NCBI RefSeq assembly: GCF_001411555.2
Contig: NC_049907.1
Coordinates: 35,981,866-36,045,865, forward strand
Direction: 5' to 3'
Length of the DNA: 64,000 bases
Source of the DNA: Juglans regia
Taxonomy: Eukaryota > Streptophyta > Magnoliopsida > Fagales > Juglandaceae
This document shows positions 19,474 through 31,400 of the stretch, piece after piece (the first letter of the stretch is position 1; the number at the start of each line of letters is the position of its first letter). The notes under the pieces were generated by a model that had not been told where the DNA came from, did no database searches, and saw only the letters and a program-made list of their open reading frames with translations. The translations under genes and the position numbers were made by a program.

Positions 19474-22400
19474 ATCTCTCGAACTCTTCAGCGACTTCTT
19501 TGTCCTCCTTATCGTCTTCGTCTTCGTCTTCGTCATCCTCAACAACGAGTTCTTGGCTCTCCAGCATTGTGCGACTCCGGTCAGACCGGCCTGGGAGCAT
19601 CAAGATGGGCAGAAACCCCACCGTCGGTGATGGTGCTGAAATTACAGGTCCGGTTGTGCGGAAGAACCAGTGGCGTGGTGTGCTCTTCAAGTACGGGCCT
19701 AAGCCTATTCAGGTTATTGAAAAATATTTCATTTTATTAATAAAACTGATGGATTTTGAGTTTATCAACTTTATTTTACTCTGGGTTGCGTGGTGGCGAT
19801 GGGTTTAATTTGGTTTGAGAACTCGATCGAGTCTTAAATTTGGCAATTTTGGGATTTGCGGTGATTTGTGTCATTTGGGAAGTGAGAAGTATATTTTTAC
19901 CGTTCTTTTTCATGCTAATCATTTTCGAGCTGAAGAGAAACTCTTCTTTTAGTGGAACTCTACAATAGTGATAGAAGTTAAAAAATTTCAAATTCACAAG
20001 GAAATATAGTACGTGGTTACTGGTTAGTGCAGATTAAATATCGCATTTATTATCTTTTTAGTGGGGTTGCTGTTATGACGATTGTATTTGATGTTAACAT
20101 CAATAGTTGGCCAGACGGAGAGATAGAAATGTTAGGATTCTGCAATTAAACCACTTGAAACAAACTTTGGAAAGGTTCCTTTTTTCCACGGTGTAGTCAT
20201 GTCTTAATACAGCGTAGACTTGCCTGCTACTCACCATGGAAATTGAAGTGAATGCCGGAAATTTGGGGTGGAAAGTTTAATTTCGGTTGTCTTCAAATAA
20301 CCTTTTGGATCATGGAAAACTTAAGGACGATTCATTTGCATATACTGAGGGAAAAAGGCCATTTAATGGGTCACCTTATGCCCCACTCTGGCTGACCACT
20401 GAACCCCCTCCCCTCCAAGTTTCCTGAGGTGCCAAGCTGGCAGATGTCAGCCTTCAAAACCACCCTCTGAACCAACCAATTGGTGTGCGGCAACTGAATT
20501 GCTTTTCACACCGCATGTTGTCCGCTTGGCAGTTTGGGTTGAGTTTTCGTAGTTTTGCTTTACCCTCTTGTACCCATCACATGGGGTAGTCCCTCTTTTG
20601 GCCTGTTTGGGCCTTAATTTCTCAGCAACAAAACACAAATTAAAAACATTCAAACGAAACCTTTTTACACAGTAATCATTGTTTTAGCCCCTTTTTTGAG
20701 TCCGTGGCCTAGAGGCCATTGTAGAAGATGGCCTCAATGCTGAGGCACTTGAGCTAGAGGCTGATTTTGGGCCTGCTGCAGTGGACTAGGATGGGGCAGA
20801 GGGTCATGTAGGAAAGGAAGATGAGGTTGTTGACAACGAAGGACTAAAGAGCTTGGGATGAGGTCGGGCTTGGCCACAATGGTTTTACCCCAGAATTTCT
20901 GGGCGAAGCTCTTTGTGATTTTTATTGGCATGAGAGGCAAAAGGTTTGAGGCAGAGAAGGGCAGAGAGCCATGTATTATCTAACCGTAATATATAGAAGT
21001 GTTATGTCATATATAACCGTAATATATATATGACAATCGGTCGGGTTGGTCTTGTTATGTCATTCACGCTTTATAACTGACAGCTGAATCAACTCTCATT
21101 AATGCTGCTACATATAGTTGCTGAACCTTCCAACAATATTGAGTGTCAATCATTTTCCGGTTGTTACTGCCAATCCGGTTAGTTTTCCATTCCTGGTGAT
21201 CACCCCTATCATGATCATGAAGAACTTAAATGGTTCATTTGCATCAATTGACTGAAAGATCATGGGATGGCACATCTCATGGCTCTCCAACTCATGTTTT
21301 GCATGACATAAATGTGTGCATGCACGCGCATGTGCATGTGTGCACACATGTGAAGGTACTAGGCATTGCTCACCAATTACCGTGATTGTGCTACTCAGGG
21401 GAGATTAAACTTCTATGCTGTTACATTTATTTTTCAACATAATGACTTTCTGATAGTTTTCCTTAATGTGCAGGTTGCATTTAAAACAGGTGATCATAAA
21501 CAACAAGTAATTTTTATTGGTGGATTAACTGATGGTTTTCTGGCGACAGAGTATGTTTTATATTGCTGGTTTAATCAATTTGCATAACTACTTTGATTGA
21601 GGTGACATATTGCCAACTACTTAAGAACTGATATCTCTCTGTCTTTCTTTGGATATGATTCTGAATGCAGAAAACATTTTTGAAACTTTGTAATTCCTGA
21701 TATCTTTCTTTCGTCTGATTGACAGATACTTGGAACCTCTTGCAATTGCCCTGGAGAACGAGAAGTGGGCACTTGTTCAACCACTTCTCTCATCCTCATA
21801 TAGTGGATTTGGCACCTCCAGCTTGCAACAAGTAACTTATGCTATTCAATGCAAATAATGTCTGGTCAATTGGTTTCATAGTTGGTAGTTCTTTTTCTGT
21901 TTACCGATAAAAAAAACTAGTCGGTAGTGCTTTTTGTTATTATTTCCTGTGTTTTGATGTGCTGTTGGTGTTGCAACCATTTCTTTGGATGGTTGCATCG
22001 GTTTGTTCTATCTGATTCACCGACCTCTCAGTTCTGAATATCTCCAGGATAATATTCTTCGAAAGAATTATTAGAGCTAATTCCTTTAAAATCCATGTTT
22101 GATGGTGAAAATCTAGGTAATTGGATTTTTTTACATTAACTATAAATGAAAAGTACTCTCTCTCTCAATCAAATTATCTGGTGTATTGTACTTGTGCAAA
22201 ACCCTGAATATATATGAATTTACATTTATAGTTAGCATAGACCTTTGATTTGGATATAGCTGGAGACATTATTCAGATTATTAGATTATGGATTATTTAT
22301 ATTTTCAGCTGAGTTTTAATTTCAGGCGTTATTGAGTCAGATATTAATGTATGAACTTGGTTCGCTACCCATTTGCTATATTATGATGACATTGTGCCAT

Positions 22401-25400
22401 GTACCTTGAAGGATGCGAAGGAGCTTGATCAGCTGGTCAGTCATTTAATAAACAAAGAAGATTCTGAAGGTGTGGTACTACTGGGGCATAGTACTGGTTG
22501 TCAGGTTAGTACTGGTTGCATTATAAACTAAACCGGATCTGAATTTCATTTGAATACTCACCGCTAGAACTTTTTGAAGACAAAAACTATTTGCTTTTGA
22601 ATCTAGGATATTGTGCATTATATGCGTACAAATGCTGCTTGCTCTAGAGCTGTCCGTGCTGCCATATTACAGGTACTCACTCATTCATACCATGCTCTAT
22701 TTCTCATAATGTAAAAGCTTCTAAGATCTACATTGCTTTCCCTCAGACTAAACCGTTGGTTGTTGCATTTTGGCATTTATACAAGTACCTGCAGTGAATA
22801 AGCAGCTCTTAGCCAATGATAAAGGCTTATTCTGGTGACCTTGTTTAATTTTTGCATCTGAATCTTACTTCAGTCCATCTTGGTGGCAGTTGCTGCCATA
22901 TGTCAGTGCTTGCTAGATATCTCATCTATAGAGAAAAGTTGCTCAAAACAGGGGTATTATAACCCCCATATATAACCCAAACCAACAATAAAATGAAATT
23001 TTACACATCAGATGAAACATCTATTGAAGGTTATAAAAAGTGAGTTGCTTGAAGTGAAATGCCTGGTTTGAAATTAAAAAATGGGAGTCTGTCTTTTCAT
23101 TTAAGGGCTTGTTTGTTTTCAGAGATGAGATGAGATGAGATGAGATTAAAGTTAAAAAGTTGAATAAAGTAATGTTAAAATATATTTTTTAATATTATTT
23201 TTGTTTTGGGATTTGAAAAAGTTGAATTGTTTATTTTATTTTATATTGGAAGTTGAAAAAGTTGTAATGATTAGATGAGATGAGATGAGCTATTTTCTGA
23301 AAACAAACGAGGCCCGTCTAAGTCTGGCTTCCAGCATTTTCTTCTATACTAATAATGAACTCCATCTCAGAAACCAGTGTAAATTTTTTTTGATTGGCAC
23401 CTTGTGTCCGAGAACAAAGTCTCGACTAATCCTGAGAGTGCCCAAGCCCTCAGCAAGGAGTTTTATGCAAGTTACCAGAACCCAGCGTAAATTAAAATTT
23501 ATTTATGTGTAAATATATTTTATATAAAATAAGAGATGTATGTAGGTTTGAATCCTGCTGCTCACGTCTTATGCTCTTTGGCCTTTTACTTATAAAAAAT
23601 AAGAGATGCTTGTTGGACAGTTTCAAGGAAATACTTTTATCGAGGGGGATGATAATTCTGATCTACACTGATCAAAAAAATAATAATTCTGATCTATACC
23701 CTGTTGGCCTCCTTGCAGTGTCAATGTTGTCTAAGTTAATGGACTAAAGTAGAATAGCTGCAAATAGGCTTTAACTGAGGTACTCAAAATAATATAATAT
23801 GTTCCACTACTTAAACAATATTTCCTCGAATGCAATGGCATTATAATCTGTAAGGGGATGATTAGGGAATTAGATGAGATGAGATGATAATTTTGTGAAT
23901 AGTAATAAGATGGTTTGTGAACGCACGTTAACAGAACCGCCTCCTCTCCAGTGCTCAACAAAACCGCCAGTGGTTCCTTTGCCTTTTGTGGAGGCTCAGC
24001 TTTGTCAGGTTAGGTCCGGCGAGGAGAGGCCTGCGATGGGGGGGCTGACAGCCTCAGGCAGTTCGGGAGTGGAGTCCTTGCCATCGTGCGACACTGCTGC
24101 AGCTCCAAGCAATCAGAAAACGCCGATGAACATGTCGGGAGGGTCACCTCCTCAGTCGGAAGCCCATATACAACTTGAGGAGCATCTCGAACTCTGCTCT
24201 GAAGCTTTGCCGTGCCATGAACTGAGTTACATGGTTCCTGGTGATAAGGGGGCACGGGTGGATGTGGGTGATGATGATGGGCATTCCCAGGGAATGAGTT
24301 GTGAGGTAGTGATGGTCCCCGAGACTCAGTTTCCCACCAGTAATGCTATGGTCGAATGGGAGGGCAGAAACTTATTTGGGGAGGATGATAGGGGGGTGAT
24401 TCCTAATATGCTGTGGGCTTCTAGTGATGGGGAGCCTATTCCGTTAAACCGTTTGCTACCAAAGGAATCGAATACTGCGGATTGGATGCTTCAAAAGGTG
24501 AAAGATATGCATCACTGGATAGGTATGGATTGTGTGGGTTATGAGGATCAGTTTTTGGCTCTACTAATTGCCATTGATGCGGGGCATAAACAGTCAAAGA
24601 AACCAGGATCAAAAAAACAGCGGGAGCTCAAACGCCTAACTTGGTCATTAAATTACGAAGGAAGCTCGAGCCGGGAAAGATCAAAAGGGAAGGGGCATGC
24701 ATTTTCCTTATGAAGCCAAAAATTGTGTCGTGGAACGTTCGTGGGTTAAATGAGTTGAATAAGCGACTTCGTATAAAAAACTTGTTACGAGAGTGGAGGG
24801 CGGCGGACATTGTATGTTTACAAGAAACCAAACTAAAAAGTGTTTCTAGAAGATTAATCCGAAGTGTTTGGAGTTGTACTTATGCGGATTGGGTCTTTCT
24901 TGCTTCTAATGGGGCATCGGGTGGCATCCTAGTGATGTGGGATAAACGAGTTGTTGAGAAAGTGGAGGAGTTTGTGGGGGAGTATACATTGGCATGCTCT
25001 TTTAAGAGTGTGGCAGATAATTTTGTGTGGGCTTTTGCGGGAGTATACGGTCCAAATGTAGACAGCGAAAGACGCTTATTATGGGAGGAACTTGCTGGGT
25101 TGTATAGCTGGTGGGAGCTCCCTTGGTGTATAGGAGGAGACTTTAATGTCATCAGATTTCCCAGTGAAAGATCGGGTGAGAGTAGGATGAGGCCAGCAAT
25201 GACAGAGTTCTCAGATTGTATTTTTGATTTGAACCTGTTAGATATTCCTCTTTTGGGGGGCTCCTTTACTTGGTCGAATAATCAGTCTTGGTCCCGGTTA
25301 GACAGATTTCTAATCTCACCGGAATGGGAGGTTCACTATCCGGAGGTGTCCCAAAAGAGAATGCCACGTCTGTGCTCGGATCATTTTCCTATCTTGTTGG

Positions 25401-28400
25401 ATTGTGGTGGCATTCGAAGCGGTCGCCGATACTTCAAGTTTGAAAACATGTGGCTGAAAAGTGAAGGTTTTGTGGATAAGGTTAGAGAATGGTGGTCTTC
25501 TTATCAGTTCTATGGTAATCCTTCATACATCCTAGCCTGCAAATTAAAAGCTTTGAAAAATGACCTTAAGCTTTGGAATTCACAATCTTTTGGAGATTTG
25601 GGGGAGCGAAAGAAGCTTATGGTGGAGGAGTTACATCAGTATGAGCTGAATCTCGAGGCTAGAGCCCTGTTACCAGAAGAATTGATGCGTAAGACAGAGC
25701 TGGTTTCAGAAATAGAAAGAGTACTCTCCTTAGAGGAGATTTCTTGGCGCCAAAAGTCGAGAGCATTGTGGCTGAAAGAAGGTGACCGTTGCACAAAGTT
25801 CTTTCATAGAGTTGCTAACTCTCATAGAAGAACTAATACCATCGAAATGCTAAATATTAATGGTATGGAGTGCAAGGAGGCCCCTGTGATTAGCGATCAT
25901 GTGGTGGATTTCTATGAACAACTACTTACAGAACATGAGGAATGGAGACCAAAGTTGGATGGCCTCGTCTTTGACACTATTGAGCCCCAAGAAGCCTCTT
26001 GGTTGGAGAGACCTTTTGAAGAGGAGGAAGTGTATGAGGTAGTGAGACGTATGAATAAAGATAAAGCTCCAGGTCCAGATGGTTTCTCGATGGGTTTCTT
26101 CCAAACTTGTTGGGAGGTGGTGAAAGTGGACATAATGAAGGTGTTTAGGGAAGTATCCTCGGTTGGTAAGTTTGAAAAAAGCCTAAACGCTACTTTTATT
26201 GCACTAATCCCGAAGAAGATTGGAGCGGTGGAGGTTAAGGACTTCCGACCCATTAGCCTGGTGAATGGGGTGTATAAAATTATTTCTAAGGTTCTTGCTA
26301 ATAGATTGGGGGTGGTGTTGGGCAAGATCATCACGAAGCCACAAAATGCCTTTGTTAAAGGGCGACAAATCTTGGATTCAGTCCTCATAGCGAACGAGGG
26401 GTTGGATAGCAGACTAAAGGCTGGATCCACAGGGATTATTTGCAAACTAGATATGGAGAAGGCATATGATCACGTAAATTGGGATTTCCTCTTGTACTTG
26501 TTGGGGAGGTGCGGTTTTGGGGCTAGGTGGCATTCTTGGATGAGTTGGTGCATTACTACGGCTAGATTCTCAGTATTGATAAATGGTTGTCCTACAGGCT
26601 TTTTCAGTAGCTCTCGTGGCCTAAGGCAAGGAGATCCTTTGTCCCCACTTCTCTTTGTTATCATTATGGAGGCCTTGAGTAGGATGATATCGGCGGCGGT
26701 TACGCATGGGTTTATGGCTGGTTTTCCGATTGGTGATCCCAGCAGGGGCATTATTACCTTATCCCATTTACCCTTTGCAGATGATACACTCCTATTTTGT
26801 GAGGCAGATCGTGACCAGTTGAGGGCTATGAAGGCTTTGTTATTATGTTTTGAAGCAGCATCAGGCCTGAAAGTTAACTTTGACAAGTCAGAGTTAGTGC
26901 CAGTGGGGAACGTGAGCAACACAAGCCAGCTAGCCAGTATTCTTGGGTGCAAGGTAGCCTCTCTTCCTATGACCTACTTAGGATTGCCATTGGGGGCTGC
27001 GGCTAGGGCCTCATCCATATGGGACTCAGTCATTGAGAAGATAGAAAGAAAATTGGCAGGATGGAAAAGACTGTACTTGTCGAAAGGTGGTCGGTTGACT
27101 CTCATCAAGAGTACCCTTTCTAACCTTCCTACATACTTCTTATCCTTGTTTCAATTGCCTGTAAGGGTGGCGGCTCGGATTGATAAACTGTATCGTGATT
27201 TCTTATGGAGTGGGATAGGGGATGAATTCAAATTTCACCTGGTTAGTTGGGATAAGGTGTGTAGACCAATCTCATCAGGTGGTTTGGGTATAAAAAATCT
27301 AAGAACATTCAATCGGGCTCTACTTGGAAAGTGGCTATGGAGGTATAACACGGAGACAGAAGCCTTATGGAAACTGGTAATTGATTGTAAATATGGAAGT
27401 CTATGGGGGGGTTGGTGCACTGAAGAGGTAAATGGGGTCAGTGGTGTTGGAGTTTGGAAACATATTAGGCGTGGATGGGGGGATTTTAGTAGTCATGTTA
27501 AATTGGTGGTGGGGAGGGGTTCTTGTATTAAGTTCTGGAGGGACACCTGGTGTGGGAATGAGGCTCTAAAGGATGCATTTCCAGCAGTTTTCCGAGTGGC
27601 ACGCAACCAGGAAGCTTCAGTTGAGGATCTTATGTTTCTATCAGGAGACCAAGTGCAGTGGAACATCACGTTTAGTAGAGCGGCACAAGACTGGGAAGTG
27701 GACATCTTTGAGGCTTTTTTCAGCCTGGTTTATTCTGTGAAGCCAAACAGACAACAAGCTGATAGGTTGTGGTGGACTCCTGCGGGTAAGGGCATCTTCT
27801 CAGTTCGTTCATATTATAAGTCCCTTTCCCGAGCCGTAAATAATTCATTCCCATGGAGGAGGCTTTGGCGAAATAAGGCGCCCCCGAAAGCGATCTTCTT
27901 TACATGGACAGCAGCGTTGGGGAAGATTCTGACTACCGACAATCTGAGGAAACGCCGGATAGTTATACTAGACTGGTGTTGCATGTGCAAGAGATCTGGT
28001 GAGTCAGTGGAACACCTCTTGCTACACTGCGAGACAACTAGAGCCTTATGGGTGGAAGTCTTTAGTCGGATAGAGTTATCTTTTGTTATGCCGGCCACTG
28101 TGGTAGATCTACTAGCCAGTTGGACACTTCCAAGAGGAGCTCAACAAATCAAGGAGGTGTGGAAAATGATCCCGATCTGTATTATGTGGTGTATCTGGCA
28201 AGAACGCAATGATCGGACATTCGAAAACAAGGAGCGGTCTTTGGAGGAACTTAGAGCTCTATTTTTCCGTACTTTATGTCTATGGGCCATTGCTTTAGAT
28301 TTTAATGGCCTGAATTTTCATGACTTTCTAGTTTCCCTTATGTCGACCTAGATAGGTCTTATCTCTTGTATATCACTTGTGTACTTGGGTTATTGCCTAT

Positions 28401-31400
28401 CTCTATTTATATAATATCGATTACTTATCAAAAAAAAAAAAAGTATTTATTAGGTTTTGGGAAATGAGAGAGAAAAAGTTGAATAAAACATATTATAAAG
28501 TTAAAATATTGTTAGAATATAATTTTTTTAATATTATTTTTATTTTGGGATTTGAAAAGTTGAATTATTTTTTGTGTAGAAATTTGGGAAAGTTGTAATG
28601 ATTAGTTTGAAAGTATTTATATTTTAATGATGTTTGGAAAGGAAATGAGATGGGATGTGATTTGTTTCCAAACATCTCTTAAGTAGCCAACTTGAATAGT
28701 TGAGACTTGACATTCCAGTGGCAATATGGAATTGGAATTGATGTAGCAAACCCCTATGATTGGCATAGTGATCTTGGGGTGAGCCATATGAACTGGACGT
28801 CCTGGGTTCGAAACTCGATTCACACTCTTGGGGCCATCAAACTAGGAGGATTTTTCCTTGAATTACCCAAGGTGGACTTGCGAGAAACTCCTTGCAGAGG
28901 GCTTGTGCACCCCCGAGATTAGTAATGACTTAATTTAGCAAAATCAAATAGTTGGGATGAATTGATTAACTTGTGATCTTTGAGAATTTGGAGCATGGTC
29001 ATTCACCTGCTTTATTTTTTTACATAAAAAAGTTTTTGGTGATGTCATATGCTCTTGGAAGCAAAACTTATCTTTTCCATGATCTTTGATATCATGATCC
29101 ACTTTCACGTTAGTTCCTAGTGGGTGCTGTGTCCATTGTGGATGATAAAAAGATGGGACGAGGATGACCTTTTTCTATTATCCTGTCTAGTGCATTGGAA
29201 AAATAGGTTCTTTTTTTATAGGTGGAGAAAAGAACATATTCTCCCTCTGTAGCCGGCTGGATACATAAGACATGGTTCTTATATATGGACTGAGAAGCAC
29301 AATTACCTTGGGGCTAGTACTCAGAGCTACTAAGAATGACAGTTTACTATCTAGTGCAAGTGCAAAAAGTCCTGCTGAGAACAGCCCATTTGTTTATTTT
29401 GAAGAATATTTATAAGGAAGATTGATATTTCTGTCCAATTAGATTGTGAATAAAAAGAGATATGAAGAAAATTAATTCAGTAGTTAGCCTTTGAAGCGTT
29501 CCAAAACATGAGTTCTTGTGAATTATCATGATATTATCCAACAAGTATTGCAGTTATTTTTTTATTTTATTTTTTGACTTTTCATTTTGGCATACATATT
29601 GAGGGATTTCTCGTTTCTAATTGGCAGAGACAGAAAATTAATAGGCTTATGCTTTTAAAGTTACTTCACTTTTCATGTGTGCGGTTAACATGTAAAATTT
29701 CTTATTCTTCCTAGTGGCAACATTTATTCCTTGTACTGCCTACAATCGGGCATTTAAGTGCAGCCCTTGTCATCATGGCAATTATAATGTCCAGGCTCCT
29801 GTCAGTGATCGGGAATATAGAGCAACTCTTCCAGAAACAGCTGCTATGATTGACTTGGCTTCTACCATGATAAGTGAGGGCCGCGGGTCAGAATTAATGC
29901 CAAGGGATGCAGATCCAACTTCACCCATAACTGCTTATAGGTTGGTATACAACCATATTGTTGCCATCCATGCTAACAAGCCTCAAATCAGAATCGGGTA
30001 TTGGTGGTTCAGGGCTAATGCTTATCTTCATAATATTTTCTTTTCCTCTAGTAGCATTTTCAGTAAAAAAAAAATGTGGGTCCATCTAATTGAAATTTAG
30101 TACTAGTCGTCATGCTAGCTGGTGCTCATGCTAAACATCTTTACATATCAAAGAAAGATTTTAGCATGAGTCATCCCATAGTATGTCTATTAATCTTTTT
30201 GGTTGTCTTCTTCATTTTCACTTTTTTAATCTGTTCTCACTTGCAATGTTATCAAATGAGTTGAATTAAGCTAGTTGTATATTGGCTATTTGGACCTGTT
30301 CCTGGAATGATTCGCACTTATATGAGATATTATCCTTAGAAGCTCTTTTCTATCAATTAATTTCCTTTGCACAATCTAATCAGTTTTTCCAGACTCAGCA
30401 AATGCTGTTATAAGTTGTGGAGGATTCTAGTCTGGATTTACCTCATATATCTTAAATAAAAACCCTGAGTCTTATGGAAGGTGAAAAGAATGGTAAAACA
30501 TATTTGTGATGCTTCCACACTATCTGCCCGTGGTCACCAGGAAATTGGCACAATCAATGATACCATATACAAGAGTTTGATAAAATGCCACTGCTCCCTT
30601 TCCTAAAAGGTTAATTACTTTGTAGGTATCACTCCCTCTGTGCATATATGGGAGATGATGACATGTTCAGTTCAGACCTTAGCGATGACCAGCTGAGAAT
30701 GAGACTTGGCCACATGTCTAACACACCTTGCCAGGTACAGATATGCCTGTTTGAATTCTCGTCTGGGTACAGCAGAGGTGTGTAGAGTATTTCAATATGA
30801 AGAGAAACTTCATCCAATATTTTCATGAATTAAAGAGCCAACTATTCTGTTATAATTGGCATAGAACTTTTCTTTGCAATTATTTAATCTACATCATAAC
30901 AAATAAGTTTATAGGTATGTATCTTAAGCAATCACTTATCTTAAGCGATCAAGTCAGTAATTATTAACTCTGCAGTCCTTACATCTAACAATGTGTTTTT
31001 GTCTTAACACCAGAAGGATTTCTTTCCCTTGTTAAGTGTATGGTAGGTGGCAATACGTACACTAAAGTTGTCATCCTTTTTTGGCAGGTAATCTTTTCCA
31101 TGGCAGATGAGTATGTGCCAGATTATGTGGATAACAAAGCATTGGTTGAAAGGTTAGATTAATCTCTTCATACTTTTACTCTTTTTTTTTTTGGGGGGGG
31201 GGGGTGTATATTGATCATATGGCCCTTACACAAAATGGAACAACCGCATAACAATGACCCCAGTAGCTCAGTTACATTTAGGCAAATACGTTAATCTCTT
31301 AATATTCATGCTCATGCTATTTTATTATATCTTTTTCTTTTTTTGCGTTGGGACATACAATGGTAGAGATTTTGCCGACTGGTCTTGGTTGATGATCTAC

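Larger units (their letters stand above)
23921..28442 (+). mobile_element. L1-type LINE (non-LTR retrotransposon), 5'-truncated, ORF2 intact
   Basis: It contains the C-terminal part of ORF1, a complete ORF2 with endonuclease, reverse transcriptase and zf-RVT domains, a 90-base 3' untranslated region and an A run at 28430-28442. It lies in the same orientation as the host gene, within its fifth intron, and interrupts a MITE. The 5' end lacks the start of ORF1, as is usual after incomplete reverse transcription. I could not find a convincing target duplication; a few bases of the MITE seem lost at the junction. Confidence 0.9.

Noticed and set aside
23895..23920. A start for LINE ORF1 at 23895
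   Set aside because: The codon is GTG within MITE sequence, not LINE. ORF1 is 5'-truncated and simply open into the flank.
28797..28815. A tRNA gene (GGGTTCGAAACTC motif)
   Set aside because: Only a B-box is present, with no cloverleaf; it belongs to a diverged SINE. The same holds for 52714-52778.
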